From the NCBI GenBank assembly GCA_963971405.1, contig OZ020487.1, positions 47,713,039 through 47,777,038 of the forward strand: a stretch of DNA of 64,000 nt, written 5' to 3'. This stretch comes from Psococerastis gibbosa. Taxonomy: Eukaryota > Arthropoda > Insecta > Psocodea > Psocidae. The position numbers and the translations under genes are program-made. Shown piece after piece: positions 46,241-56,999 of this stretch. The notes under the pieces are model-generated. The model was not told the origin of the DNA, did not search any database, and was given only the letters and a program-made list of their open reading frames with translations. Numbering within the stretch: position 1 is the first letter of the stretch; every line of letters starts with the position of its first letter.

Positions 46241-47297
46241 GTATTGGGGTTGTTTCATGTACCTACGCCACCCTCCGTTTTCGTACAGGCAAGTCCGTGC
46301 CCAATATTTTGTTTGGGGGGACTCAAAAAATGATTAAAAAATTTTACGTCTTTTATCATCGAAAGTCCATTCTATCCTGTGTAAAGCCCTTTTATTTTTG
46401 AGGGGGCCTCCCCCCCCCCCCTTGCGTACAGGGGTCCATAGATTCTCCTTATTATCTTCTTATTCCCATGATACTGGTGCCTATTCATAATCTTCATATA
46501 CTGTATATTAGACCTATTAGTAATCGCTCATGCACGAGAAAAGTGACACATTTCTAAATATTGACTTATGAGATAATTCAAATTTTAGTTCTGACCTTTT
46601 TTTAGTTTTTACTTGTAATACTATCGAGGCACTTAATACTTTTGAGATGTGACAGTTTACTTGAAAGAGAAGTGTAATTACCACGTCAACGCCTGGAGCA
46701 CATTCCGAATTATGTCAGTATTGCCAAACCCGAAGTAGTCAAACTTGACAATGGATCAGTGACAAAACGCAATCTTATGGAAACAAATTAAACTAGATAT
46801 GTGACACTACATTCATAAAATTCGCTATATTTTCCTCGACATTTTTGTATAAATAACTCAATTTTGCAATTTTTTGAAATGTGTAACTTTGCTCGTGCAT
46901 GAGCATGAATATGTCATTTCCCTACTATTCTGCATCAAAGACAGGGTAAACGAAATGAAGTTGAATCATGATATGTTTATGGTGAACATCTGAGAATGAC
47001 CCTGACTATTGTTATAGCTTGAAACAACGGAAAATCAGTAGTGTTCCATTGTAGAAAAAGGAAATATATGTCTTACTACGTACCTTTACGAAAATTAGTT
47101 TAAGCGTAATTGTGAAAATAACAATGTCATTTACAGCCGAAATAAGTTATTTTTAACTACACCAGCTGAGCTTTAACCTCGGCCTGCTAGTACTACTATA
47201 GCCTATTCAAAGCCCGACATCATAAATGTCCCTGTTTTCGTATTTATGCTAGTTCCCCTACCATGGTTGCATTTAGAGTTGGATTTGTTGATTGTAG
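46241..47297. other. No feature seen downstream of TPPP
   Basis: 3' flank of the minus-strand TPPP gene. It has a C-tract at about 46410-46421 and no exon I can support. Confidence 0.4.
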
Positions 47298-49084
47298 TTA
47301 GTGGGTTTTGGAATACGTGTTTTTGTTTTGATAGCCCGAGACGTATCCGGAATTCTCAGGTACGTCTTTCCGCCCCGCTATGCCCTTCCCTTTGCCGCTT
47401 TCGTCGAACCTCTGCTTATGAGACCCCGTGTACTTGGAGACGTCTGTTAGCCTTTCTACTGTCGAGTCAGCTTTGGAGGCCCCCTGGTTTGAAAAGGAAA
47501 AGAGAAATATTATCGGACACCCGCACTATGCGTCTTGTACAAAGTCTAGTTTAATTACAAAGGCTTTCACGGCCAGAGTTACGTGACGAAGCAGTAGAAT
47601 CCGGGATGATAGACCGCGGCCGTTCTTCCCCCTGCCCAAACAGTTGCTGCTGAGCCTCCGAGATACAATCTTAGAAGTCTACTGAAGATGTCGACCGCAG
47701 ATGTTGACGAAAAGTTTGGAAGTACGGTTTAAGAGCGACCACGGCCTATCATCGCTGATTATACTGGTTCGTCAAAGTCTAGTTTCTCATAAAATATCGA
47801 TCATAGATCATAGTAGATGAAGTAGAAGAAATGCTATTCTACAGTTTATTTCAGAGTATGGACCAATAGCACCAGTCGAATTATCACAACCGCCATGCGT
47901 TCATAATGAAGGATCCGATGGAAGAAGGAGTTAAGTCGTATTAAAAAGTCTCAGATGTTATCATGGATGTTGAAGGATCCCGTAGAAGAAGGTTGTAGTT
48001 CACACATCGAAATAATGTTATGAAAAAGAGTGGATTAGGCCTATACCGCATTCAACCACCGAACCTTCCGATTAGTTCTTCGATTGTGGCACTAATTGCA
48101 TGCGTAATCGATTAGTCGTAGTAGATTAGTAATCGTCTTGTTGGTCATATTTACCGATGTCCTATGAAGGTCTGGAGTCGCACAACTGGCCAGTTTCTGC
48201 TCAATATCACCCGGTTCCATCTTTTTCGTCTTTGCCAGGTCTTCTATGAATTTCTTGTAGTCTTCTAACGTTATTTTCAATGACCTGAAATAAATTATCC
48301 TCTGTTTTACTATTTAACAAAGGGTTAGTTGGACTTACATTGACAGCTGTTTTAATAATCATTAGAGGCATGGACCCCTTCCCCTGCCCATGGGCTCCAC
48401 CCTAGTATTGTGGGATTACTATGAGGCCCATGCCTCTAATGACTATTAACACAGCAGGCAATGTAAGTCCAACTAACCCTTTGTTTAATAGTATTACACC
48501 ATTGCCATTAACCTTCACAAATAGAATATCCTCTGCTTTAGTTATGTTCACGTATTCAGCCCTCTTTAATGTGCTGTGCGACTTACGTGTGTCTGTTTGT
48601 AACAGTACTAAATACTCATATTGAAAGGTTCAAAGGACTGAATATTCGACCTCTGTTTTATTAAATTACCCGGTTTGACTAACTGTAGTAACAAAACTAT
48701 GTTACAATTCTTTGGTTTTCTGCAATAGACTATTAGATTAGAGACTAAACCTATAATAAAAATGTTTCAATGTTTGACAACTTACTTGAATTTCTTAAAG
48801 TGTATCCCCGTGTCGGTGGTCGTAATGGTCTTCCCATCGATGACTTTGGCCTGTTTCATCCATTTGTCGCTTTGGCTAAGAGTTATGTGTTTCCCATCAG
48901 ACTTGGTATCCCCGAACTTTGAGAACGCCTTGAACTGCTCTCGAACGTTGACTCTCGGGGAAGCTTCTTTCTCCTCGGCAGTCGCTGTTGTGTTGTCTGC
49001 TGTGGCAGGGGCTGCTTCCTTCTTTTCCTCTGCTGGTGCTGGTGCCGGTGTATCCGGTTTCTGCTCGTCTGCTGCATCCGCCAT
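47298..49084 (-). CDS. TPPP: TPPP/p25-alpha family protein, 3 coding exons, 204 aa
   Basis: Coding exons in order: 48786-49084, 48155-48284 and 47298-47483. Phases match (2, then 0); donors are GTAAGT and GTAAAT, acceptors ATTTCAG and CAAACCAG. Exon 1 is a disordered Ala/Glu/Pro-rich N-terminus followed by the p25-alpha core ([20 protein letters not shown], then [13 protein letters not shown]). Exon 2 continues the core ([13 protein letters not shown]). Exon 3 has the family hallmark [20 protein letters not shown], then GKGKGIAGR and [15 protein letters not shown]. These proteins bind and bundle tubulin in the cytoplasm. An acceptor (TTTTTACAG) lies 7 bp before the ATG, so there is at least one upstream non-coding exon. 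Intron 1 contains a long hairpin and intron 2 an FB element. Confidence 0.95.
47553..47778 (+). mobile_element. FB-family fold-back element in TPPP intron 2
   Basis: The left arm runs ttacaaaggctttcacggcc, then gacgaagcagtagaatccgg. The right part is cgaccacggcctatcatcgc, then a diverged arm end. The centre contains CTGAAGA (47682-47688), a 6-bp stem (47690-47695 with 47703-47708) and GAAA (47709-47712). It also shares the tract cctccgagatacaatctta with 17625-17650 (inverted). Confidence 0.7.
48309..48492. repeat. Long hairpin (about 69-bp arms) in TPPP intron 1
   Basis: Arms 48309-48377 and 48424-48492 are near-perfect inverse copies (left end actatttaacaaagggttag, right end ctaaccctttgtttaatagt), with a 46-bp spacer. 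The left arm starts 25 bp from the exon 2 acceptor. It has no coding sense. Confidence 0.85.
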
Positions 49085-49157
49085 TATTTACCTGTAAAAA
49101 ATATATATTAGAATGTGTTTATATTGAATATTGAAGAAACAATATGTATAATAATAC

Positions 49158-49159
49158 AG

Positions 49160-49186
<27 letters not shown>
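49158..49186. repeat. (AT)n microsatellite
   Basis: A pure AT dinucleotide run upstream of TPPP exon 1. It is flanked by an imperfect inverted pair, aagaaacaatat and atattgtttctt. Confidence 0.85.
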
Positions 49187-49190
<4 letters not shown>

Positions 49191-49496
49191 TATATAACTA
49201 ATATATATTGAATATTGTTTCTTGCTAATAATTTTTTTTTTCTGTGATTTTTATATGATTTAACAATGAAATAATTAGTGTGTTTAAATATTGTTTGTAC
49301 TGCAAACTGTTTAGGGGCCCATTTCACTAGCAAATCAATAACCGCCTCACGCAATTACCAAACCCCATCAGATCAGCAAGTCTGACAAGCGTTACAGGTT
49401 ACTTGTAAGATCTATCATGTGCATGGTCATTGAGGCCATCGAACATAGCAGTACATATATACAATATTTAAAAAAAAAATTATTCGCATACAAACA

Positions 49497-49655
49497 ATTC
49501 AATGAATGTGTCCGAATAACCTCTTAACCTCTTCATTCGCCTCAGTAGGTAATACCTGTGTTGAGTTACGACCGATCGCATGATGTGTACAGACTCGCAC
49601 AAGTGCGAACATGCTACCACTACGCCATCGAAGTCGAGTCCTTAAATTATTGATT
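49497..49655 (-). repeat. S3 SINE, inverted, best A box
   Basis: The minus strand begins cgatggcgtagtggtagcat, a good match to the pol III A box, then cgcacttgtgcgagtctgta, tgcgatcggtcgtaactcaa (weak B box), and ends near ttattcggacacattcattg. It is the clearest S3 copy in the window. Confidence 0.7.
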
Positions 49656-49716
49656 AAACAATGTTTTCTTTTAGAGTACCGATAAGAAGCACTGTGTTTC
49701 CGCAGGCTATGGACAA

Positions 49717-50008
49717 CAGTGGCGGACACAGGAGAGGGGGGGGGGGGCACGGGGGGTCATGATCCTTCCCCAAAAATATTAAAAAGGCGGCAAAATTACT
49801 AATAAATTTTTTTAACTATAAAGTATGAAAAGTGTTATTGTACAATAATTGTATCCTTTCGTTTTGTATGTACCAACCAGTATTGTTCGGAAAAACTAAA
49901 TCAGTTACTTAAATCAAATACCGTATTATTTTTATCCTCAGTATAAATACCTGAGGCGGCATTTTGAGGGTTGACCCGCCTCAAAATAAAAAGCTGCGTC
50001 CGCCACTG
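49717..50008. mobile_element. Inverted-repeat element with poly-G tract (GT family 1)
   Basis: Termini cagtggcggacacagga (49717-49733) and agctgcgtccgccactg (49992-50008) are inverse copies. A G tract (about 49735-49748) follows the left terminus. There is no coding capacity. I see no clear target duplication. Confidence 0.7.
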
Positions 50009-50650
50009 AAGGCCAATGGCAGTAAGCAGAATCCAATAAGAATATTATTGCACGAGACAGTAACGATCGATTTCAACCTTTTGTAGCTGCCATTATAGGC
50101 TATATAGTGTCTATAGTAAAAAATAATAATGAAATGCTGCAATATCGTATTTCTCGCTAATGAATTGGCAAGCCTTTTGAAAGACGTTCGGATTTAATGG
50201 GTGAAGGGAGGAGGGGCTGTTGACCTTTAAGGGAAGACTGGCTCATTTGTTTATTTTTTGCCTTTCCCGTTGATTCTGCCCATCCCTTTCACTATTCCCA
50301 GCCATAAAACCGCATGAAACTGAACCCACCCTTGACTTTATGCACTGTCTATCGTATTATAACATGTGGATGGCCTATCCGGCAACGAAAACGTTCATGT
50401 AAATTGCTTAGAAATCTATTTTGCGCCTTTTTTCACATTTGCCCCTGATGGGCACCCCAGCTGGCATAGCACGAACGGAAGAGAATAACTGGGAATTATA
50501 GGCCTATTTGAACCGGTGTTAAAAGCAATTCGTACATTTTTATAAATAATGATACCAAATCAGACGATATTCGTACCGAATCGTTCATTTCGATATTTCT
50601 TGTGGTCCAGTTGCAAATGGATTACTTAGTTTTTCGTGGTGAACCACCTC
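50009..50650. other. No feature seen
   Basis: Intergenic sequence without a gene or repeat that I can support. Confidence 0.4.
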
Positions 50651-50734
50651 AGTCCTAAAGGGTTGGGCAATTTCTCTTTAGCCTTTAACCTTAACTTTTT
50701 TTGAGACTTAGGCCTGCTTAAAGTGGCCCTTTCC

Positions 50735-50945
50735 TCCCTTGTACAATGCTAACGACTCCATTTATTTCGGACATTACTTATATTGTTTCCGCATGTATTT
50801 TGGTCCATTGCCTAACGGGTGTACGTCCTCGATGTCAATCTACACCAGCTACAACCGATAATGGACAAGCTGAAACAAACTTACAATTGACGCCATGAAA
50901 CAGGCGAAAGCATGACTTAACCAAGTACAGATACGAGCAATCTAT
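50735..50945 (+). repeat. Copy of the S3-associated repeat
   Basis: ggacattacttatattgttt, gtacgtcctcgatgtcaatc and gaaacaggcgaaagcatgac match 2630-2800 and, inverted, 57000-57235. Confidence 0.6.
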
Positions 50946-51229
50946 ATTCTTACTATACATATAAAATTTTGCAATGATGGCTATTAATTTAGCTATCTTC
51001 GATCAAAATCTAAACTATTTTATCAGTGATAGCGCATTAGGTCACCACTTTCTTGTGTGTGCTTTGTACACTTAAAGAAATACAAGTTCCTTATTACGGG
51101 CACTCAGTGTTAGATTTTTGCATGCAGTATACATTTTGACTGAATTTTTCATTTGACAAAAAAATATATTTATTCATTCATTCAAATATCTCACTGAGAC
51201 TTTCAAGTCAGTAGTCCATTTGAATCCCC

Positions 51230-51660
51230 GAAACCTAATATTTCGCGCCTATTTTTTTTTTCAAAAATTTTCCCAGGTGGATATCTCCGGCTTCCTTGTT
51301 TGAAGCCATATGAATTAGTCAACGTTTGGAAAATATAATCTTTAGTGCTGTCAAAATTCGTGTAACCCTACTATTTCGCGCGTTTTAATTTCAAAAAATT
51401 TCCCCGGGGGAAAACCCTGCCCTCCTTTTTGGAGTAATATAACTTAAATAGGTCTTGTATGCAATCAAAATTAAACTTTGCTGCTGTCAAAATAAGTAAA
51501 ACCCTAGTATTGTACCACCATCTTTTCAAAAATTATCCAACGATGGAGACTCCCGAACCCCGCCGCTAATGAAATTAAGTTTACAGTTCCCCCCATACCT
51601 ACTATTTTGAAAGGGGCCCGGGGGGGGGGGGGGGGGGCATTTCCCAAAACTTGTCTCACC
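51230..51660. repeat. GC-tract repeat block
   Basis: Three diverged tandem-like segments share the pattern tttcgcgcn...tttcaaaaattttcccc...ggagac/gaaaacccnnccc (about 51240, 51370, 51510). They end at a long G tract (about 51619-51637). Similar blocks lie at 9055-9610 and 55640-55830. Confidence 0.45.
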
Positions 51661-52115
51661 CTTAACAAATCCACCGCCCTGTCTATGTACAAAATAAAAG
51701 GCACCATGCCTCGTGCTCAGGTATAAAATAATAACCTTCTAAAGATATATAAAAACAGAGATGATGTCATCACTATGTCAACACCTTAACCTTGTGTTTA
51801 CTGTTGATTTTATGTGAATATAGCATACTGTATATGATGACGTACTAACACTATGCAAAGTCACTGTCAGGAAATTAGGCAACGTGTGGAGCTATCTCTT
51901 GGCATGGAATACCAACAAGCCAGCAGATAGTGTTGTATGTACATGCCTACTATAAGGTGTTGTACTATCTCGATTCTCGTCCCAAAATACCAACAAACCT
52001 GATAGTAAATATCGAGAAGCCCACCTTTGTTTGAACACTGGGTGGCATAGGTATAGCTTTCACACTCAGTACGATAAATATGTACGATAAGCTAACTGTC
52101 AATTTTCATCATCAT
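51661..52115. other. No feature seen
   Basis: Intergenic sequence without a recognisable feature. Confidence 0.35.
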
Positions 52116-52119
52116 CATT

Positions 52120-52420
52120 TATGAAGAGTTGCAGTTGCCCGGGTGTGATACATGAGCCTCCTTCACTCCCTCTACTTCAGATTATTCAGCACTTCCTCTG
52201 GTACCAGTCCTTATCTGGTTTCTGTATCTCTTCCTTGTTCATCCTCTTCCTCGCGCACCTCGCAGTCTGCTCACTGTCCTCAACGGTTTTTCGACTCCGA
52301 ACTCATCTCATCACATCTTTTCTAATTCTATCCCTTCTCATCATCTTGTGGGCTGTTCTAATGAACATCATCTCAGCCGCTTGTCTATTGTTCGTGACTA
52401 CTAGACTGTATGTTTTAATT
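52120..52420 (-). pseudogene. LINE reverse transcriptase C-terminal fragment
   Basis: The minus strand reads AEMMFIRTAHKMMRRDRIRKDV, then RSRKTVEDSEQTARCARKRM and KPDKDWYQRKC. The layout parallels the end of LINE reverse transcriptases (M-R-LG--RRDRIRNE-I). Frame changes break it. Confidence 0.45.
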
Positions 52421-52924
52421 AGTTTTTTTTATAGTAGAGCCCCAACCTCGCTCTTGGAAAAGGTGATGGCCGGCCCGGTTTCGGACACCGTTCAGTTTTA
52501 ATTAGGTCTATCTTTGTACATTCTACATTATTAAGTCCACGCATACACACTTTATATAATATACTAGTATGTATGTATGTATGATCCTGGAGTAGGGACC
52601 CAGGCCACAATTTTAGCCCAAGGTCCCCCAGTCGTACTAGTCGAGTTCTATTCCTTCTGCGAATCCCGCTATAGCAGCAGGTTAGACTACTGGAGCCCAA
52701 CCGTCATTTGCAATAGTGGACTCTACTGTCGTAGATGCACAAGTCTGGGGCGCCAGATCACATGGCAATCAGTGAGAATGTGCCATCCACCTTCGGCCTC
52801 CATCGCACAATAACCGCAATGATGTTCAATTGCACACCAACCCGGGCGAGATGATGCCTGAAATTCCCGTGACCGTAGATGATAGTACAACTACCAGTGC
52901 TCGCTAGCGTGTAATAAAGTCAAC

Positions 52925-53118
52925 TTCAACGAAGCAGTAGAATCCGGGATGATATACCGTGACCGCTCTGAAAGCGGACTTCCAAACATTTCGTAAACAT
53001 CTGCGGTCGACGAAACGCTAGGATGTACGCTTTCGGAACGACCACGGCCTATCATCCCGGATTCTACTACTTCGTCACATAACTCCGGCCGTGAAAGCCT
53101 TTGTAATTATAAAGTCAA
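52925..53118. mobile_element. FB-family fold-back element, near complete
   Basis: Left arm cgaagcagtagaatccggga, then gaaagcggacttccaaacat; right arm gtacgctttcggaacgacca, then cccggattctactacttcgt. The tail ggccgtgaaagcctttgtaa ends at about 53108. The centre is gcggtcgac. The two halves are inverted copies of each other, so the element is essentially an inverted dimer. Confidence 0.75.
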
Positions 53119-53568
53119 CTTTACTTGAAACATATCCGAAAAAGGGAGTCACAATATATGATATGTGCATTAAAGTTAGAGATGATGGGGAGGGGATGGA
53201 TGAGTCATAGGAATAAATGGGATGTTGATAAGAGGGGCGGTGTGGGGAGGGGGGCATTTAAGGGAGCCAGCCTCCCCTAGATGACTCATCCTCCCCCCAG
53301 CCTATTTTTCATCCTGGTGACTCACTGCGTGACATTTCACTATGACTTAAAACATTTTGCCTGGCTAAGAGTTTCTTTGGTGCTTGAAGCTGTACCGCGG
53401 CCATATTGAATTACGCATGGTTGCCACTTTAAAACAGCAAATATCTTTTATTGGCTTACCCCATGTTTAGCTACATTGTTTAAGTGGTGGTATGGTAAGA
53501 AGCCATGCATACAATATACTGATGCCTTCACACTTCAAGTATAGCCTACTATTTAATTACATATTATT

Positions 53569-53743
53569 GGTTAATAAAATAAAATAACTTTGTCAAGTAT
53601 TACTAAAAAGAAGGTATATTAAAAGCGACCGGTTTCCGCACTTGGCCATCGTCAGGCTACCTGGCCTATAGTGTCGAAACCGGTCGCTTTAAATGTATTT
53701 TAGTAATATGCACTAGACAACGTTATTTTATTTTATTAACTAT
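53569..53743. mobile_element. Long hairpin element with hammerhead-like core
   Basis: The arms (about 53569-53636 and 53675-53743) pair over roughly 65 bp with a few mismatches. The inner ends are agcgaccggtttc and gaaaccggtcgct. On the minus strand the loop reads CTGACGATGGCC (53655-53644) followed shortly by GGAAACCGG. Diverged flank copies occur at 28478-28560. Confidence 0.75.
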
Positions 53744-54830
53744 GACGAAGTCTTACTATGTGAATGTGGAAAATATTACTGATATTACTATTATTAGATT
53801 GTTAAGTAAGAAATGTTTTGTAAGCAAAGAATGACTGAGTCAATTTGACAATTTAATTCCTCCCTCCACAGTAGCAAAGATATCAAAATGGCCAGATGGG
53901 AAATTCACATAGAATAAAAGCTTTCGCTGTAAATTTCCTCCCCTTAACAGGCTATTATTACTTTTCGAAAATCCCGATGAAGTGCATTAAACTGATTTTA
54001 TAGTACCTACTAAATTATTCGGACAAATATTCATTTTTTTTTTTAATCTTGCATTTCTATGAAATTGTTTATCCGACAACATTTCTGCTGCAGCAATGGA
54101 AAGAGGAATTCATTAATTCGGTCAGAAATAAGCGGCCATTCCTTGTTCACATAATATTTTAAAATCTCTCCAATATTTTTAGTTTGTAAGTTTCGATAAC
54201 ACCTCAAAAGGCCTATAATCAGCGTGGCATTGTTAGCCAATAGAGGCTGAAGGTATATTTTTAGAGCTGACAAAATTAATTTTATTCGTTTGCGTGTACG
54301 GGGATGAGCTCTGTTTATATGGCCATAATGCAAGTCGCGTGTGTTGTTAGCAACTCTGTTTATGCCCCAGTTATTATTTCTAGAGCCTATACACGACACC
54401 TCTAGACGTATATAGGCTAGACCTACTTATCTATATCATTTTCAAAATTTTATGTTTTCAGCAGATATCTAAATAATGTAATATAATAATTTACAGCGTT
54501 ATAACATGTCAACAGCATATTACGTTAATTTTATTGGTGTTAGGCAGTTAGGGGACTCCAAACGATTAACCCTAATCCTATTAATATATAATAACAGTTT
54601 AGAGTTTAGACTTTAGAATGTTAGAATAATACGATACTTTATCCTTTTTTTCTATCAATAATTTCTCATGAAATATTGAGCGTACTACGTTGATATTATT
54701 GCTGAATACTTAAGGGCCAGAAGATATGTTCCTCTACATTTTGATATCCAGACTGTCGCGGTCACTATGACATCGATTGTTGTTAGCGGCCGCCGTTCCT
54801 GCCAATAAATATATAGGGGTTATCAAATCT
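53744..54830. other. No supported gene
   Basis: It includes a 118-codon minus-strand open frame (54399-54043). I recognise no domain in it and it has no obvious splice or start context. It may be fortuitous. Confidence 0.35.
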
Positions 54831-54834
54831 CACT

Positions 54835-54965
54835 TATGAGCCAAGATTAGAGAATCAAGAAAAATCCGGCCTTGGCGGGATTCGAACCCACGATCTATGC
54901 CTTGCTGGGGCATCCTCTTAACCACTGGCTCGCCCACGTATAGAGTATGCTAAATCCTCTATATA
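54835..54965 (-). repeat. S1 SINE, inverted, with A and B boxes
   Basis: The minus strand reads gtgggcgagccagtggttaa (A box), gaggatgccccagcaaggca, then cgtgggttcgaatcccgcca (B box), then ggccggatttttcttgattc. The spacing and box sequences fit a tRNA-derived SINE. It is the best-preserved S1 head in the window. Confidence 0.75.
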
Positions 54966-55409
54966 ATGCTCTTCGCATTTGTTATACAGGCTAGCACCAG
55001 CTACATAACTATTTAACCGAATAGTTCTCAGCTAGCTTTATTCCAGAAAGCTAATGTTGTTATTCAATATATTGTAGCATTGTAGGATAAATAATACCCA
55101 CTTATGAGCACCTGCTGGGGTGGTTATACGGCCTTGACCCGTGGGCTAGGTGGGCTTTGTAGCTGCGGTGATTTCCATAATTGTTGAAAGGTCACGCCAT
55201 CTTATTTTCAGCCCCCATAACCATTTCCTCGCGGTTAACCTATAAATCCTGGTTATGCACCGTCTGCTATAATGAGCCCGTTTTATTACGCTTTTCCCAT
55301 TAGAAATAGGCGTGTCCCAAAATTGTTCATGCTGCTACGAGTGCTGTAACTTATATATATATAGCCTAGATATATTATCAATGCAATGATTGAAAATATG
55401 CTGCTTCGT

Positions 55410-55533
55410 GTTGTACTCTCTGTATTGTATTTATTACTCGACCACGATAGGATGGCACTTTGGAACACCGAGTTTATTCGATTTTTACAAGCTTTCCAAG
55501 TGCCATCCTTTCGTGTTCGGGTTGTACTCTCTG
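55410..55533. mobile_element. Hairpin element with 13-bp target duplication
   Basis: The element (55423-55520) is flanked by the exact repeat gttgtactctctg (55410-55422 and 55521-55533). Arms 55439-55465 (cgaccacgataggatggcac...) and 55494-55519 (...tgccatcctttcgtgttcg) are inverse copies. It is 98 bp and non-coding. Confidence 0.75.
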
Positions 55534-56211
55534 GATAACAGCGATTGATGCGCATTCGCAGAGGCGTAAAGTTTTAGAATGATGGCGGGGGTAAAACTAG
55601 GTAGACCCTATGACGTCATCAGGCAGGATAGGGAAAAATTGAAAATATAAGAGCGAAATAGTAGGGTTTTACGCATTTTAATAGTTGTAAAGTATAGCTG
55701 TAGATTTTCCAAAGCTAAAAAAGGAATGCTTATATTCATATTGCTGCAAAGGGGACCATGAAGTATGAACCACGTCTTACAATGATCAAGGCTGCGGGGG
55801 GCAAGCTGGACCGTGCCCCCCCCCCCCTCAACTTTGCGCATTCGGCAGGAGGAATTATGAGCAAAATTGCTGACCTGATGGGAGGTGGAAACAATGCGTG
55901 GGGTAGTTGTTAAATGAATGGCTATACTCTATACAAGAATGGGCGCATGATACCTGCCTTGTAGGCGCACAAATGCGAGCTATTAGGCTGTACCTCCACA
56001 GCTGTGTTGTGGTCTAGTGACGCTGTCTCGTATAGAGGTAAGCCGATATGTAAGAAGAGATGCGTCTTGCGGTTGGCTATAGACTGGTGTCAAGAATGGG
56101 GAGGTGTAATAAATCATAATCTAAACCTACTGTATTATATAGGTAGGGCTCCTTGGTGAGTTTACAGCAACTGCAGAAACTGTAGAAAAATCGTAGATGG
56201 ACAGTACATAC

Positions 56212-56320
56212 CAGGCTGTTTGTCTTTGCTCTCGTTGACAGCAAAAGCTATGGGAAGAAACGCTCCGGCCATCTCTATTGTCAATAAAATTGTCTTATTG
56301 CGTCCCTTAACCCAAAGCAT
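56212..56320 (-). CDS. Possible first coding exon of an unidentified gene
   Basis: ATG at 56320-56318 opens 36 codons with a hydrophobic stretch (ILLTIEMAGAFLPIAFAV) like a signal or membrane anchor. It then meets a good donor (G|GTATGT, 56211-56206) in phase 1. I could not find a continuing exon towards lower coordinates. It may be chance. Confidence 0.25.
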
Positions 56321-56746
56321 TGTGAAATTGCGGATATAATCTATTGGAGCGATCAGTTTTTATAATGGTAAATGGGGGGCTGTATAGAAAATACAATATG
56401 GCGACAGGTAAAAATGTTAAAAATACATTTATATTAAACTTGTGATAACCAGCTGTTTCCCGCTTAATTGTTTTTCTCGCATGTGAGACTTGCGCGCAGT
56501 CCATCCTGAAATATTGCTTATTACGTAAAAAAATTTATACCTATTTCATGGTTTGCAATTTATTAGTTAAAAATGTATAAAAACATGACATTTTCCAACG
56601 TGATATTTAAAAATTCACCCCCGCGGTAAGCCCGTCCAAAATGCAAGCTAGCTATACTCCTATATGCTTATATTTGAGGAAGGGCACCGGGCAGTTATAG
56701 TGTTCTTAAAACACCGAATTCGGTAATAGCCTACCACTGCCCCACG

Positions 56747-56941
56747 GCCCGGGAACAGGGACGGATCCAGCCCATTTTTTTTCGGGGGGGGGGGGTAGCT
56801 GAGGGTCAAAATAGGAAAAACTTATGTAGGATCGACTAAATTAGAGCGTAATTACTTAATTTACAATAGATTTACCAAATTTTGGGGGGGGGGCAGCTCC
56901 CCCCCCCCTGTATCCGTCCTTGCCCGGGAACCTACATTTTA
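56747..56941. mobile_element. Inverted-repeat element with poly-G tracts and 10-bp target duplication (GT family 2)
   Basis: The duplication gcccgggaac lies at 56747-56756 and 56932-56941. The element (56757-56931) starts agggacggatccag and ends ctgtatccgtcctt, which are inverse copies. G tracts (about 56784-56796 and 56884-56893) and a C tract (about 56899-56908) lie just inside the ends. Confidence 0.8.
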
Positions 56942-56999
56942 TTATTATTGGCAATGATTTTAAAAATTCCTTGGCTAATTATACCCCTCACCGGGCTTG

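Noticed and set aside
47246-47554. 102-codon plus-strand frame
   Set aside because: It is the antisense shadow of TPPP exon 3.
54043-54399. 118-codon minus-strand frame
   Set aside because: It has ordinary composition but no recognisable motif, and no adjacent exons were found. It is left as an unassigned frame rather than a gene.
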